This document shows, in pieces, positions 25,365 through 33,856 of a stretch of DNA of 64,000 nucleotides. The notes under the pieces were generated by a model, which was not told where the DNA came from, ran no database searches, and was given only the letters and a program-made list of their open reading frames with translations. This stretch comes from Streptomyces coacervatus (GTDB lineage Bacteria > Actinomycetota > Actinomycetes > Streptomycetales > Streptomycetaceae): the NCBI RefSeq assembly GCF_029223485.1, contig NZ_JARHTP010000024.1, positions 110,613 through 174,612 of the forward strand. Direction: 5' to 3'. Every line of letters starts with the position of its first letter. Within the stretch, counting starts at the first letter, position 1. The position numbers and the translations under genes were made by a program.

Positions 25365-25588
25365 GGGTCCTCTTCTTGGCAGTAGGCGTGGGCCTGATCG
25401 GCTGCGGAATCCGCGTCGGGGGCATCGAATTCCATTGCCCAGCGGGTGAATTCTTCTTCGCTGGTTTTGAGAATTACGAATTCGTCGGCGACGGGTCCGG
25501 GGATTACTCCAGCGATGAATAGGTCGCTCATGTCGACGTCCGAGCGCAGGCCGATGACGGTGAAAGTCTGAACAGCCGCGTTCTGCAT
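25352..25588 (-). CDS. small plasmid-type protein
   Basis: 78 residues: MQNAAVQTFTVIGL at the start, then an acidic segment and E-E-D-P-C-S-W at the end. The upstream sequence carries an AGAGAGGGA purine run near 25597. Not recognised. It overlaps the next gene by 13 bp and belongs to the minus-strand series from 26065 to 24204. Confidence 0.65.
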   Translation of the reverse strand: MQNAAVQTFTVIGLRSDVDMSDLFIAGVIPGPVADEFVILKTSEEEFTRWAMEFDAPDADSAADQAHAYCQEEDPCSW

Positions 25589-25666
25589 TGGCTGTTCCCT
25601 CTCTGCTGAATTGCTCGGGGTTGGCTGGCCCCCGGACGGGGGCGGGGGCCAGCGCGTGACCTGTGA

Positions 25667-26065
25667 TCAGGAGCGGGGACGGGGCATGAGGCCGACCGTG
25701 GCCATGTCGAGGTAGAGGTCGATCAGGGCGAGGGCCTGGGGGTGGCTGAGTCCGGCGGCGTTGCCGTCGGCGTCGGGGGTGCCGGTGAGGACGACGTCGC
25801 CGAGGTACGGCAGCGGGGTGGGCCGGTAGAGCCCGATGAGGCCGTGGGCGGCCCTGTTGGGCTTCTCGCCGTACGCTGCGGCGTCCTCGTCGACCCACAG
25901 GGTCAGGGTGGTGGTGAGGTCGACCGGGCGGGCGGTGTCGCAGCACAGCGCGTGGCGCGGGTTGCTGACGGGGAGCCAGGCCAGCAGGCGGAAGACGCCG
26001 GTTGGCTGGATGATCAGGGCGAAGCGCTGGTCATCGCTGGCGGTAGTGGTGGTGATCGGGGACAT
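25667..26065 (-). CDS. DUF3846-like plasmid protein
   Basis: 132 residues from the ATG at 26065, preceded by AGGAGG. The pattern LIIQPTG..., then LTLWVDEDAAAYGEKPNRAA, then GDVVLTGTPDADGNAAGLS fits DUF3846, a small beta-rich family common on actinobacterial plasmids and phages. Its long leader at 26066-26155 matches the leaders at 35541 and 41611. Function unknown. Confidence 0.7.
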   Translation of the reverse strand: MSPITTTTASDDQRFALIIQPTGVFRLLAWLPVSNPRHALCCDTARPVDLTTTLTLWVDEDAAAYGEKPNRAAHGLIGLYRPTPLPYLGDVVLTGTPDADGNAAGLSHPQALALIDLYLDMATVGLMPRPRS

Positions 26066-26090
26066 AGGTGCCCTCCTGAACTGGGGTGTG

Positions 26091-26155
26091 GGTCTTCGGT
26101 GTTGGGGCCTTGCCACAGGACCGGCCAACAAGACAAATATACCGCACTAGTATCA
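26091..26155 (-). promoter_or_regulatory. shared promoter/leader, copy 1
   Basis: On the minus strand this reads GCGGTATATTTGTCTTGTTGG, then a GTGGCAAGG block and CACCGAAG, ending about 25 bp before the start at 26065. Copies 2 (41611-41676) and 3 (35541-35606) keep the same blocks in the same order. The TATATTT patch in GC-rich DNA suggests a promoter; the conserved downstream part suggests regulation of the transcript. Confidence 0.6.
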
Positions 26156-26159
26156 GGAT

Positions 26160-26812
26160 TTGCAGGGGTGGCACGATCTTTCTTTGGGGTATTTCGCCTG
26201 GCCAGAGCGGGTTTTGAGGCGCCCGGCCGGGACACGTCGCGGGGCGTGTCGGGGCCCGTGGCGCGCAGCGTCGCGGGCAAGGGATTCGGCAGCGCGGAGC
26301 GAGGGAGCAGGGCGCGGAGCGCACTGGGACCGCCTGCCGTATCCCGCAGCGCGTGAGAGCGCGGAGCGCTCGGTCCGGGCGGGCGCGGAGCGGCTGCCCG
26401 ACACGCGGCAAGGCGGTACGGCGCGCGGAGCGTGCCTTACCGCCGACCGGCACGCACGGCGGTGCGCCCCGGCCGAGGAGAGAACTGATGCTGCGCCCCA
26501 CTCTGCCGCGCCTGGACGACTCTGTGTCCGGCTGCCTCCGGGGAGGCCGTGAGGTCGGCACCCGCGCCCTCCTCAAGGGCGCTGCGAGGGTTACTTGCTG
26601 TCCCGGGGTGTGAAGCCACGCCCCGGGACAGCACACGGGGATCAGCCGACCAGCTCAACCTCACGTGTCCCGTTGCCGGAATGGTCGAGCCCTCGGGGTC
26701 GAGATCGACGCTCGCCACCTGGACCGCGTCCTGGTGCTCGCCTTGCACGGTAGAGCGGCGTCGACAGGGTCGCTGGCATCCAGATAGATGTCCCAGCGCA
26801 CAAGGTAGGAAG
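26160..26812. repeat. noncoding region with GC-rich repeats and a hairpin
   Basis: I see no gene in these 650 bp. From 26230 to 26440 the motif GCGCGGAGCG and close variants recur, often facing each other. The segment around 26290-26325 (CGCGGAGCGAGGGAGCAGGG) returns almost unchanged at 28846-28866. At 26597-26632 there is a perfect 12-bp stem (GCTGTCCCGGGG) with a 12-nt loop. The rest has no recognisable signal. Confidence 0.55.
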
Positions 26813-28477
26813 TCACGCGTCGGCGAAGACAGGCGGTACCTGCACCGGCGGCATGTCGAGAGTGCGCTTGCGGACTTGGGGGACCGAGAGCAGTGCGACG
26901 TAATTCTGGCGGCCCGCGTACTCGAGCATCTGGCGGACCGTGACGATGTCCTTTTCCATGCGTTCAGCCATCAGCGCCTCGATCAGCCATGTCGCATCCG
27001 TGTCGCTGAGCTGCAGCGCGATGGGTGAGATGAACCAGGCCGGGCCGACCCGTGCCACTGCGGTCAGGAGTTGGTAGGCGTCCGCGTCCTGCTCTGACGC
27101 GCGCAATGCAGCCACGGTGGCGACCAGTTCGCCGGGCGAGCGGTTCGCTGCGATCGCGCTCAGCAGCTTGTAAGCGTAAAGGCCCCCGTTTGGGTAGGAG
27201 CGCAGCTCGGTCAGCAGGGCACAGAGATGGGGCGGGGTTCCCTGAGCGCCTGCGACGTACAGCATCTCGTGGGCCAGGTCCCAGTCCTTCTGACTGTCGT
27301 CGACGCGAAGCAGGACCCCCATCACCCCGACGAAGAGATCCGCCGGCGCGTCAAGGGCGAAGGAGACGAACGAAGATCCACGCGCCTTCATCTCCCGCAC
27401 CTGCGTCAGGATCCGCAGTGTCAAGGTTTCAGCATCCAGCTCGGTGTCCGACGGGTCGGCTGCGTCCCCGGTCTCGGCTATGACGGAGTTGTCCAATGGA
27501 TCGTCCAGTTGCAGCGCACAGGCGAGCTGGTCGAGACGCCGGGCCCCGTCGTCCAGGTGCCGCGAGGCTTTGGCCAGCGCGTCATCGATGTCGTCCGCTT
27601 CCGCCTCGAAGTCCTCGCCATCGGATGCCGAGGGACCGGGAACCGTCAGTGGGGGCGAGTTATCCGGTCGTCCGGTGCCCTGACGAAGCCGCTCGAGTTC
27701 CTCATTGAGGGTGCGGATCTGTTCGGCTGCTTCTTCGGCCAGCCGGTCGGCCTTGCTGCGTTCCTCCCGGGCACGTTCGAGTTCGGCTTCCGCGGACCGC
27801 CGCTGCTCTTCACTGCGCGCCAGCTTCTGACTCACCTCCTCCAGCTGTTGAGGACGGTGTTCGCGCTCCCGTAGCCTGTCGCGCTCAGCATGCAGGGTGG
27901 TGATGTCGCGCTGCAGCTTGTCGACCATGGTCAACAGCACCATGACCATCTGATGGCTTCTGGAGCGCTCACGATCCAGTTCCACGGCGCGCTCCCACGC
28001 CCGCATCAGCTTGTCCTGCAGGGCCAGTGAACGCCTCTGCACGGCGACCAGCTCGTTCGCCAGCGCAGCCGGGTCCGGCTTCCTCTCGGTGGTCTTCGCC
28101 GGCCGGGTGGAGTCTTTGTGCGAGGCTAGGGCGCGGGCTTCGGTGAGCATCCGCTCCCGGAGCGCGGCATCGTCACCGGAGCAGATATCAGCGATCGCCT
28201 GGACGAATTCATCGTCCAGGCGCACCCCGGCAAGCCGCTCGCCGATGGTGGAACGGCCAGGTATACGCCCGCTGCTGAAGTGCTCAGGCGTCAGATGCGC
28301 CGCGACGTCATCGATGCGCAGCTGCGCTGTGTCCAGCCAGCCCCGCAGCAGACTCGCCAGGGCGTCGGCCTGCTTCGTGGGGCCTTTGAGATCACCCCAC
28401 GGCCTGGTACGCCGCTTTAAGTCACCCAACCCGCTTCTCCATCCGTCCTTGGCGCTGTCCGACCTTGTCCGGCCCAT
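26813..28477 (-). CDS. HTH/coiled-coil/helical-repeat protein
   Basis: 554 residues from the ATG at 28477. Residues 30-105 look like a helix-turn-helix region (ALASLLRGWLDTAQLRIDDVAAHL, then TIGERLAGV). Residues 150-290 form a long coiled coil rich in Glu, Arg and Leu. The last 200 residues are helical, with L-L-S-A-I-A and L-L-T-A-V-A units suggesting alpha-solenoid repeats. The layout matches the broken gene at 15783-19900. A small membrane protein is encoded divergently at 28598. This looks like a regulator or sensor with a partner peptide; the actual role is unknown. Confidence 0.75.
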   Translation of the reverse strand: MGRTRSDSAKDGWRSGLGDLKRRTRPWGDLKGPTKQADALASLLRGWLDTAQLRIDDVAAHLTPEHFSSGRIPGRSTIGERLAGVRLDDEFVQAIADICSGDDAALRERMLTEARALASHKDSTRPAKTTERKPDPAALANELVAVQRRSLALQDKLMRAWERAVELDRERSRSHQMVMVLLTMVDKLQRDITTLHAERDRLREREHRPQQLEEVSQKLARSEEQRRSAEAELERAREERSKADRLAEEAAEQIRTLNEELERLRQGTGRPDNSPPLTVPGPSASDGEDFEAEADDIDDALAKASRHLDDGARRLDQLACALQLDDPLDNSVIAETGDAADPSDTELDAETLTLRILTQVREMKARGSSFVSFALDAPADLFVGVMGVLLRVDDSQKDWDLAHEMLYVAGAQGTPPHLCALLTELRSYPNGGLYAYKLLSAIAANRSPGELVATVAALRASEQDADAYQLLTAVARVGPAWFISPIALQLSDTDATWLIEALMAERMEKDIVTVRQMLEYAGRQNYVALLSVPQVRKRTLDMPPVQVPPVFADA

Positions 28478-28597
28478 CGGCCAGACAACTGGAACGGTCC
28501 TTCCAGCGCGGTGCAGGGTGTGCAACACCGCACGACACAAGCCCCACCACCAGGGGCATACCGCCGTGTTCGTACGCACGTTTGGGAGACCCTATCG

Positions 28598-28774
28598 ATG
28601 CTCGATCTTCTCCAGCACACCCTTCACCAGATCCTCCACGGACTCGTGACCGAGCTGCCCTCACAACTCGCCACAACAGCCATCGCCGCCCTCACCGTCG
28701 GCGCTCTACGCGCCCGACGTCGTCGCCGACTGACGACCCGCACTAAGCCGTCGCCCCCACCCAACAACTCGTAG
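28598..28774 (+). CDS. small single-TM protein divergent from HTH/coiled-coil gene
   Basis: 58 residues from an ATG 9 nt after GGGAG. An amphipathic N-terminus (MLDLLQHTLHQILHGLV) is followed by LPSQLATTAIAALTVGAL, then the basic run RARRRRR and a polar tail. The hydrophobic helix followed by a basic patch resembles small membrane-active peptides. It is separated from the start of the minus-strand regulator by 120 bp. The same pairing occurs at 20144/19900. Confidence 0.6.
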   Translation: MLDLLQHTLHQILHGLVTELPSQLATTAIAALTVGALRARRRRRLTTRTKPSPPPNNS

Positions 28775-28845
28775 CTCCTGGGACACCACGGCAACCCGGC
28801 AGGGGCCAAAAGGCGCGGCGCGCCGAGGGCAAGGACCGGCAACGC

Positions 28846-28880
28846 GGAGCGAGGAAGCAGGGCGCGGAGCCTGCCGGCTC
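28846..28880. repeat. second copy of GC-rich CGCGGAGCG repeat
   Basis: CGCGGAGCGAGGAAGCAGGG, then CGCGGAGCC. It matches the copy near 26292-26325 at nearly all positions and in the same orientation. The two copies bracket the 28598/28477 gene pair. This copy also lies exactly where the DNA ligase fragment ends. Confidence 0.6.
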
Positions 28881-29163
28881 TGGAGCTGGCCGAAGTACAG
28901 ACGGCCCTCGTGCGGCACGACGAGTTCGCCGTCGAGGACCAGGTCCTCCTCGAGCGCCGCCGCGGCGGCGATCTCCGGGAACGCCGGCGTCAGATCCGCG
29001 CCATGCGCGACTGGAGCATCGCCCTGCCGGTCCGGGCGAACAGCACGGCCCGGAACCCGTCTGGCTTCTGCTCGGCGACCAGGCGCCCGGGCAGCGCCTT
29101 GTCCGAGGGCAACTCGCGCAGCGCTTCGGCCAGCATCGGCTCGATAGCAGGAGACAGCGTCAC
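28878..29163 (-). pseudogene. ATP-dependent DNA ligase, N-terminal fragment with frameshift
   Basis: From a GTG at 29163 the frame reads SPAIEPMLAEALRELPSDKA, then VAEQKPDGFRAVLFARTGR. This includes the K-x-D-G nucleotidylation motif of ATP-dependent ligases. After QSRM a 1-bp change puts the remainder in another frame, where it continues as DLTPAFPEIAAAAALEEDLV, then LDGELVVPHEGRLYFGQLQ. The gene stops abruptly at the GC-rich repeat, so about 70% of a ligase is missing. Confidence 0.8.
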
Positions 29164-29302
29164 TTGATCACTTTTAGCCGGGGCGGCATCTCAGCGCGCG
29201 TCGGTTCGAACGGCCCGAGACGCGGTCTGAACGACGTAGGCGCGCCCCAGCTGCGCGAGCGTGCGCTAACGTCCCGCTACTGCAGATGAGTTAGGGGGGA
29301 TC

Positions 29303-30091
29303 GTGCCGCAAGTGAACACGCAGGCATTCACCTGGTTGAGAAGTCGACCTCGGACTACGCGCATCGTCATATGCGTCGGCATTCCAGCCGGAATCGCCTG
29401 CTTTGCCTTTGGCGTGTGGCTCGACTCTGTCGACTGGTGGTCGCGCCACAGCTACGTCCTGAACATCTTCTCCGGCCTCACCGGTGTCTGCTTCGGTGTC
29501 CCCTTCGCGCTCGTGGGACTGGACTACCTGATCAAGAATCAGGAGGAGCACCGAGAGGCCGAGCGAGTCCGTGCGCGGGCCGTCGTCGCGGCCTCCGTCT
29601 TCGTGGAGAGCCTGCTGGATGTCTTCAACGGCCTCACCCTGGACGAGGTGTCAGACAGGGTGCGTGCTCTCCTCAGCGAGGCCCTGGCGATCAAAATGAT
29701 GCGCGGCAATGATCCGGGCCGAAAGGACCGCGAGGGCGACTTGCGCGTTGCTTTCAACGAACTGCTCCCGGCGCCTGGGGGACGACCTCACGGCACGTGG
29801 TCATCGTTTCCTCGGCACAGCAACGAAGCCCAGAACATGCGGTTGTGGCGGGTAGGGGTGCAAAAGAGTTGGCGGAGGCTCGACGGGGTGAGAGCCGAGA
29901 TGGCTGACGCTTGGATCGACAAGGCCACGGAGACTGCCGCCGATCAGGCCGTTGAGGACTTGCTGACGGGCGGACGCAGTCCCTGGAAAGCGCATCACGA
30001 GGGGGAGGGTGCGGAGGCGATGCGGAACTTCCTCCGCGACCTCAAGGCCCTGTGCGAGGCAGCAGAGGCGTTGGAAGCCCACACGAGGTGA
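29303..30091 (+). CDS. two-TM membrane protein, unknown function
   Basis: 262 residues from a GTG behind AGGGGGG. Membrane segments lie at about residues 20-42 (IVICVGIPAGIACFAFGVWL) and 51-73 (NIFSGLTGVCFGVPFALVGL). The rest is a cytoplasmic helical domain. No family recognised. A strong terminator follows at 30129-30162. Confidence 0.7.
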   Translation: MPQVNTQAFTWLRSRPRTTRIVICVGIPAGIACFAFGVWLDSVDWWSRHSYVLNIFSGLTGVCFGVPFALVGLDYLIKNQEEHREAERVRARAVVAASVFVESLLDVFNGLTLDEVSDRVRALLSEALAIKMMRGNDPGRKDREGDLRVAFNELLPAPGGRPHGTWSSFPRHSNEAQNMRLWRVGVQKSWRRLDGVRAEMADAWIDKATETAADQAVEDLLTGGRSPWKAHHEGEGAEAMRNFLRDLKALCEAAEALEAHTR

Positions 30092-30128
30092 CAGGGCTTC
30101 CAGTGACATCGCCCGCCTGGTGACCCTG

Positions 30129-30162
30129 ATGCCCGGTCTGCTGTACGTGGCAGACCGGGCAT
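30129..30162. terminator. terminator after two-TM gene
   Basis: A perfect 13-bp stem (ATGCCCGGTCTGC) with an 8-nt loop, 37 bp after the stop at 30091. No T run, which is normal for Streptomyces hairpins. Confidence 0.7.
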
Positions 30163-30184
30163 CGACACACTGGTTTGCACGAAG

Positions 30185-30448
30185 ATGCCCCGACTCGAGT
30201 GCGAGTTCTGCCAGCGGTCGATCGCTGCCGGGATAGTGGCCGGACGGTCTCAGCAAGGGCCGGCTGTGGCGACACGATCCGACCGAGCGGCCCGAGGTGT
30301 TCGGCGATGCCCTGGTGCCGTGCGCGGGCTCTCTGGCGATCGTGGACCTGCCGGGAGCCCCGGCGTGCAGATGGAGTTCGTGGAGGTCGACGACGAGCCG
30401 GCCGACGAGGAGCCGGTGGACACGCTTGGGGTGTTGGCCCTCTTCTGA
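30185..30448 (+). pseudogene. small plasmid-type protein with two compensating frameshifts
   Basis: The frame begins MPRLECEFCQRSIAAGIVAG and ends in the acidic VEVDDEPADEEPVDTLGVLALF. Between about 30256 and 30370 the more protein-like reading is one frame over (RLWRHDPTERPEVFGDALVP, then CAGSLAIVDLPGAPAC). An extra C near 30262 and a second small change near 30368 would explain this. The product in the annotated frame would differ over some 35 central residues. Confidence 0.4.
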
Positions 30449-30493
30449 TCCGCACGACTCGACCCTGGTAGTACTTCCTCAGGCCAGGTCTGC

Positions 30494-31723
30494 TCAGCCC
30501 TTCGAGGTGTCACCGAGCCGAGCCTGCCTGCCCACAGCCCTACGCATGGCGGCGCCCTCGTAAGCGCGCGGGATTCCTCGCGCCCGGGACATGTTGACCA
30601 CGGCCGCCTCCCTGGCAGCAGCCTGCAGGAGGTCTTCGACCGTGGCCTCTACTGGTGTCACCGAGGCGTCCAGAGCCCTGATCGGCAGGTCCATAGCGTC
30701 GAACTCCTCTCCACTGATCGCGAGTGGAGTGTCGTCGCGCAAGACGGTAAGTCGCGACTCTGCACCGCGTGGGGTGAACAGCACCGAGGTGGTCCAGCTA
30801 CAGGCCCCCGCGGCAGCAACCCCCTCGGGAAGGCGGAGTTCGGTGAGGACGGCCCCGACGAGATGCCATCGAGCGGTGGCGGTGCACCACTCTTGTTCGC
30901 CGATGCGGTACGTCCGCAAGTTCTCGACCGCGCCGAAGGCAGCCTTGGTGGTGATCCATCCCGTGGCAGGGATGATTACGTGCTCGTCACCTAGCCCGGC
31001 TGCGATAGTGCACGCGAATGATCCGTCCCTGGGGAGGGCGAGGGTCTCGCGGGATACTCGCACGACCTCGTCCAGGAACATTGGCGACCCCAGCATGGCG
31101 ACCGCGTACTCCTGGTCGATCGTGATCGGCTCCGTGAACCGGGCTGCCACCTCGTCCATGCTGGTCAAGTGGACGAATCGGCTCTCCAAGCCGACGAGGT
31201 CTTCGCTCATGGGGGAGGGATAGGGCGCGCCAGTGGCGAAGTCGGTGGTGTTGGCACTGACGAAGTAGACGGTCTCGTCCGGGTGTTCACGCGCATATTC
31301 CACGGCGGACAGCCAGATGGATGCATCTCTCGCACCGATCTTCAGGCCTTTCACGGTCCTGCACGGAGGCAGATTGTTCGACTCGCGAAAGATTCCCTGT
31401 CGCATCGCTTCGCCGCTGGTTGGAATCTCTTCTACGACCTCCAGCCACTTGCTGCGCCAGTACTCTCGGAAAGCGTCCTCGTCGCACGGACCGAGCGGCA
31501 CCTCCAACGGCCAAGGAGTCGTGTTTCGGAGGCATTCAACGGCCTCGGCCGCCTTCTCGTATTGCTCGCGATACTTGATGGCTTGTTGGGCGCAGAGTTC
31601 TGTCAGCACTGTCCACGGAGCCGCGACCCGTTCAGCATCTAGGGCGCGGATCGCCCGTAGAAGGTCGGCGCTGCTGCTCTCCGGGCTGAAGGTCCGGAGG
31701 ATGCTGGTGTCCAGAATGATCAA
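30494..31723 (-). CDS. PIN-domain protein with C-terminal extension
   Basis: 409 residues. The N-terminus MIILDTSILR carries the first PIN aspartate (D5). E43 lies in WTVLTELCAQQ, and the motif KIGARDASIWLSAVEYARE followed by VYFVSANTTDF supplies the later acidic residues and the S/T-x-N-x-x-D-F signature. PIN domains are Mg-dependent RNases. The C-terminal 220 residues are not recognised. No antitoxin-like gene is adjacent, so it may be a stand-alone RNase of the DUF4935-type PIN group. Confidence 0.8.
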   Translation of the reverse strand: MIILDTSILRTFSPESSSADLLRAIRALDAERVAAPWTVLTELCAQQAIKYREQYEKAAEAVECLRNTTPWPLEVPLGPCDEDAFREYWRSKWLEVVEEIPTSGEAMRQGIFRESNNLPPCRTVKGLKIGARDASIWLSAVEYAREHPDETVYFVSANTTDFATGAPYPSPMSEDLVGLESRFVHLTSMDEVAARFTEPITIDQEYAVAMLGSPMFLDEVVRVSRETLALPRDGSFACTIAAGLGDEHVIIPATGWITTKAAFGAVENLRTYRIGEQEWCTATARWHLVGAVLTELRLPEGVAAAGACSWTTSVLFTPRGAESRLTVLRDDTPLAISGEEFDAMDLPIRALDASVTPVEATVEDLLQAAAREAAVVNMSRARGIPRAYEGAAMRRAVGRQARLGDTSKG

Positions 31724-32238
31724 GGCTCGGCTCCCGCTGTCTCGACGCTGCGTGATCGAGGATCGCAGGGTTGAGCGCGTGGATGCACTGGCTTTCCGAA
31801 CGGGGCCAGGCCCCTGCGCTCGGGGGTTGCGGGGGGGGCCTGGCTTCTCCGGTAGACGGGGCAGCAGGGCCGCTCTTCAGGCTTGCGTTAGTCCAGCCGG
31901 ATGCGGGCCCCGTAGGGCCGGACCGGCGTCCCATCCCTGAGCGTTGCCCTGGGGTAGGACCACCGGGGGAGGTGGCGCCGACGGCCGGGGACGCGCGATC
32001 CCTGGCGCCTGGGCGCCTTCCTGAACTGGGCCTCCGAGGCAGGACTCCTGGTAGGCCACGCCGGAGAACCAAGTGGCCCGTGTGCTGTTCTGTCGGAACT
32101 CCTACTCCGGCGCCAGAATGGACCAGCGCGACGCCGTGACAGCTAAGGACCTGTATCCCACAAGTCATCAAGATTTTTTGTCGGTGGCGCCTCCGCCCGG
32201 GACCGATAGGTGAAGACCGACCTCAGAGGAGGGGCCCC
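31724..32238. other. intergenic region, no supported gene
   Basis: This 515-bp stretch separates the divergent PIN gene and the 32239 operon. Frames are open on both strands because of the GC content, but none has a ribosome site or plausible protein sequence. The 32215-32235 region holds GAGGAGG, the ribosome site of the next gene. Confidence 0.5.
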
Positions 32239-32490
32239 ATGACAGCGGAGAGCACGAAGCCCACCTTCTATGCCCTCGAAATTCAGGAGCGTCGCCGCGC
32301 AAACGCGCTCGAAGCATCGCAGTCACCCAACACGGTGACCGTAGCCACGACCAAAGACGGGATACGGCTGTGCAGCCCCGCCAGCCTGTCGCTTCTCCGC
32401 CCTGCGCCTCCCGTGAATCCCCCGGGAAAAGAGGCTGGCTCGATGACGCGATTCGCCACGACGCCCTATCCCACCGCGTCATGGACGTGA
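32239..32490 (+). CDS. small protein at head of sigma-like operon
   Basis: Strong GAGGAGG precedes the ATG at 32239. The first 55 residues (MTAESTKPTFYALEIQERRR, then VTVATTKDGIRL) look genuine. The last 28 look less so, while the frame of the next gene is open from 32370 and reads SPGKRGWLDDAIRHDALSHR. A 1-bp shift near 32410 would fuse both into one protein. As written it is 83 residues and overlaps the next start by 10 bp. Confidence 0.55.
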   Translation: MTAESTKPTFYALEIQERRRANALEASQSPNTVTVATTKDGIRLCSPASLSLLRPAPPVNPPGKEAGSMTRFATTPYPTASWT

Positions 32491-33416
32491 TCGGGGAGAG
32501 TCCACAACCGACACCCCCATTCACGTACAACAGGTTCAGGCTCCCCCACCACTGGCGTACCCCCTACAACCTCACGCCGCTCTACGACAGCTTCCCTCGC
32601 ACCCAGAACCGCCCGTCGATCATCAAGGCCCCTCGCGGCTCAGATCGCGCCTACGAGCTTTCACACCTCCTCCCCGATACGGCTTTCGAGCCGCCTGAAA
32701 CCCTCAGGGCCCCCCAGGGATGGCCTCCCGCGTACGACCTCTCGCGCCTTAAGAAAGGCGGGGATTCAGCTTCCCAGAGCGGGGTCCGCTCCGACGCTCA
32801 CCCGGGGGATCCTGCCTTGGTGCAGGCTCTGCGGCTCCGCACCACTATCTGCAAGTGGCGGTCGGTCGACGTCTCCGCCCAGGTAGACGACTTCATCGCG
32901 AAGGTTCTGTTCCTCCCCCGCGGTGAGAGGTGGTACACGGCCGTTCACACCGCCATGCTGGGTGGCTGGAGCCGACCGCTGTTGGACAGCGGGCAGTTGA
33001 CCAATGCCGCCCTACTAGATCTCAAAGCGGAAGCCCGAACTCTGCACAGGCAGGCGGTGCCTTTGTGGCGGCACCGCGTCATGGGCCGGCGCATCTTGTC
33101 GCTGGATGCCGGCGACGGCCGGCTCTCCCTGTACGACCTGATCGGTACCGATTGCAGCGTTCCCTCTGCGGAGGAAATGTTCGCGGACGAGCGTCTCAAC
33201 TCCGTTCTGCGTGCCCTCGCCCCGGGCGAACGCTCCGTTGTCATGGCGTACGCCACGCACGATGGAATTACCTGGGCCGAAGCTGCAGCGGCTACGGGAG
33301 CCGCCGACCCTGTGTCGCTCGGCGCGCGAGTCCGTCGCAAGGTGAAACGGCTCGCCGTCGAACAGAGGCGCAGGGTCGGGCTGCGTGTCCAGCAAGCTGG
33401 AGGTCCGTCACTGTGA
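32481..33416 (+). CDS. protein with sigma-factor-like C-terminal HTH
   Basis: 311 residues from the ATG at 32481; the frame is open from 32370. The C-terminus ADERLNSVLRALAPGERSVV, then MAYATHDGITWAEAAAATGA, resembles sigma region 4 (an L-x-x-L-x-x-x-E-R-x-V-x-x-x helix before a helix-turn-helix). The N-terminal half is proline-rich and unrecognised. It may be an ECF-like sigma factor or a DNA-binding regulator. It overlaps the next small gene by GTGA. Confidence 0.55.
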   Translation: MDVIGESPQPTPPFTYNRFRLPHHWRTPYNLTPLYDSFPRTQNRPSIIKAPRGSDRAYELSHLLPDTAFEPPETLRAPQGWPPAYDLSRLKKGGDSASQSGVRSDAHPGDPALVQALRLRTTICKWRSVDVSAQVDDFIAKVLFLPRGERWYTAVHTAMLGGWSRPLLDSGQLTNAALLDLKAEARTLHRQAVPLWRHRVMGRRILSLDAGDGRLSLYDLIGTDCSVPSAEEMFADERLNSVLRALAPGERSVVMAYATHDGITWAEAAAATGAADPVSLGARVRRKVKRLAVEQRRRVGLRVQQAGGPSL

Positions 33417-33726
33417 GGATTCTCTTCGACTCCCTGCCCGAGATAGTCGGTGGTCTCGTCGTCTCCATCCTGGCCGTCATTGAGGCAGTCTGGCGCGGCG
33501 CTGGTCTGCCCGGCGCCCGAAGGTGCGCCGGTATACGGTGCTCAACGCACTCAGCGTGAACGGGAACCCGATCGTGCACAGTTCTACCTCTCCCGCGGGC
33601 ACTATCATCGTGCTGCATCTGGGCGCCAGTCAGGCAGAGCGGGTGAGGCTGACCGATGCGTTGCTGCCCGACGGAACGTACGCAGCGGAGCCCGTCGACC
33701 GCTACACGCCATGGCAGCATCCGTGA
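33413..33726 (+). pseudogene. small membrane protein, probably frameshifted
   Basis: GTG at 33413 overlaps the preceding stop. It gives a 48-residue peptide with membrane segment IVGGLVVSILAVIEAVW. A second frame starts at 33523 (RRYTVLNALSVNGNPIVHSS, ending DRYTPWQHP at 33726) with no ribosome site of its own. A -1 change near 33520 would fuse the membrane segment and this soluble part into a single protein of about 105 residues. Alternatively they are two tiny genes. Confidence 0.45.
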
Positions 33727-33785
33727 CGTGCTGGCCGGCCCCAGCTCGGTCCAATGCAGACGGGGAAGACGATCAGGCACAGCAG

Positions 33786-33814
33786 CCCGGACACCGACGG
33801 ATGTGGTGTCCGGG
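33786..33814. terminator. bidirectional terminator between convergent genes
   Basis: Perfect 10-bp stem CCCGGACACC with a 9-nt loop between the plus-strand operon ending at 33726 and the minus-strand gene ending at 33857. Confidence 0.7.
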
Positions 33815-33856
33815 CCACTGGCCAGGTTGTCGCGCCGCCCGCTTCCTTGCCGGGAG

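Noticed and set aside
26230..26440. Streptomyces telomere-like sequence
   Set aside because: GCGGAGC palindromes recall telomeres, but the region is internal, lacks the ordered foldback palindromes, and has genes on both sides.
31632..32171. Minus-strand frame between the PIN gene and the sigma-like operon
   Set aside because: Pro/Ser/Gly-rich composition, no ribosome site, overlaps the PIN gene start.
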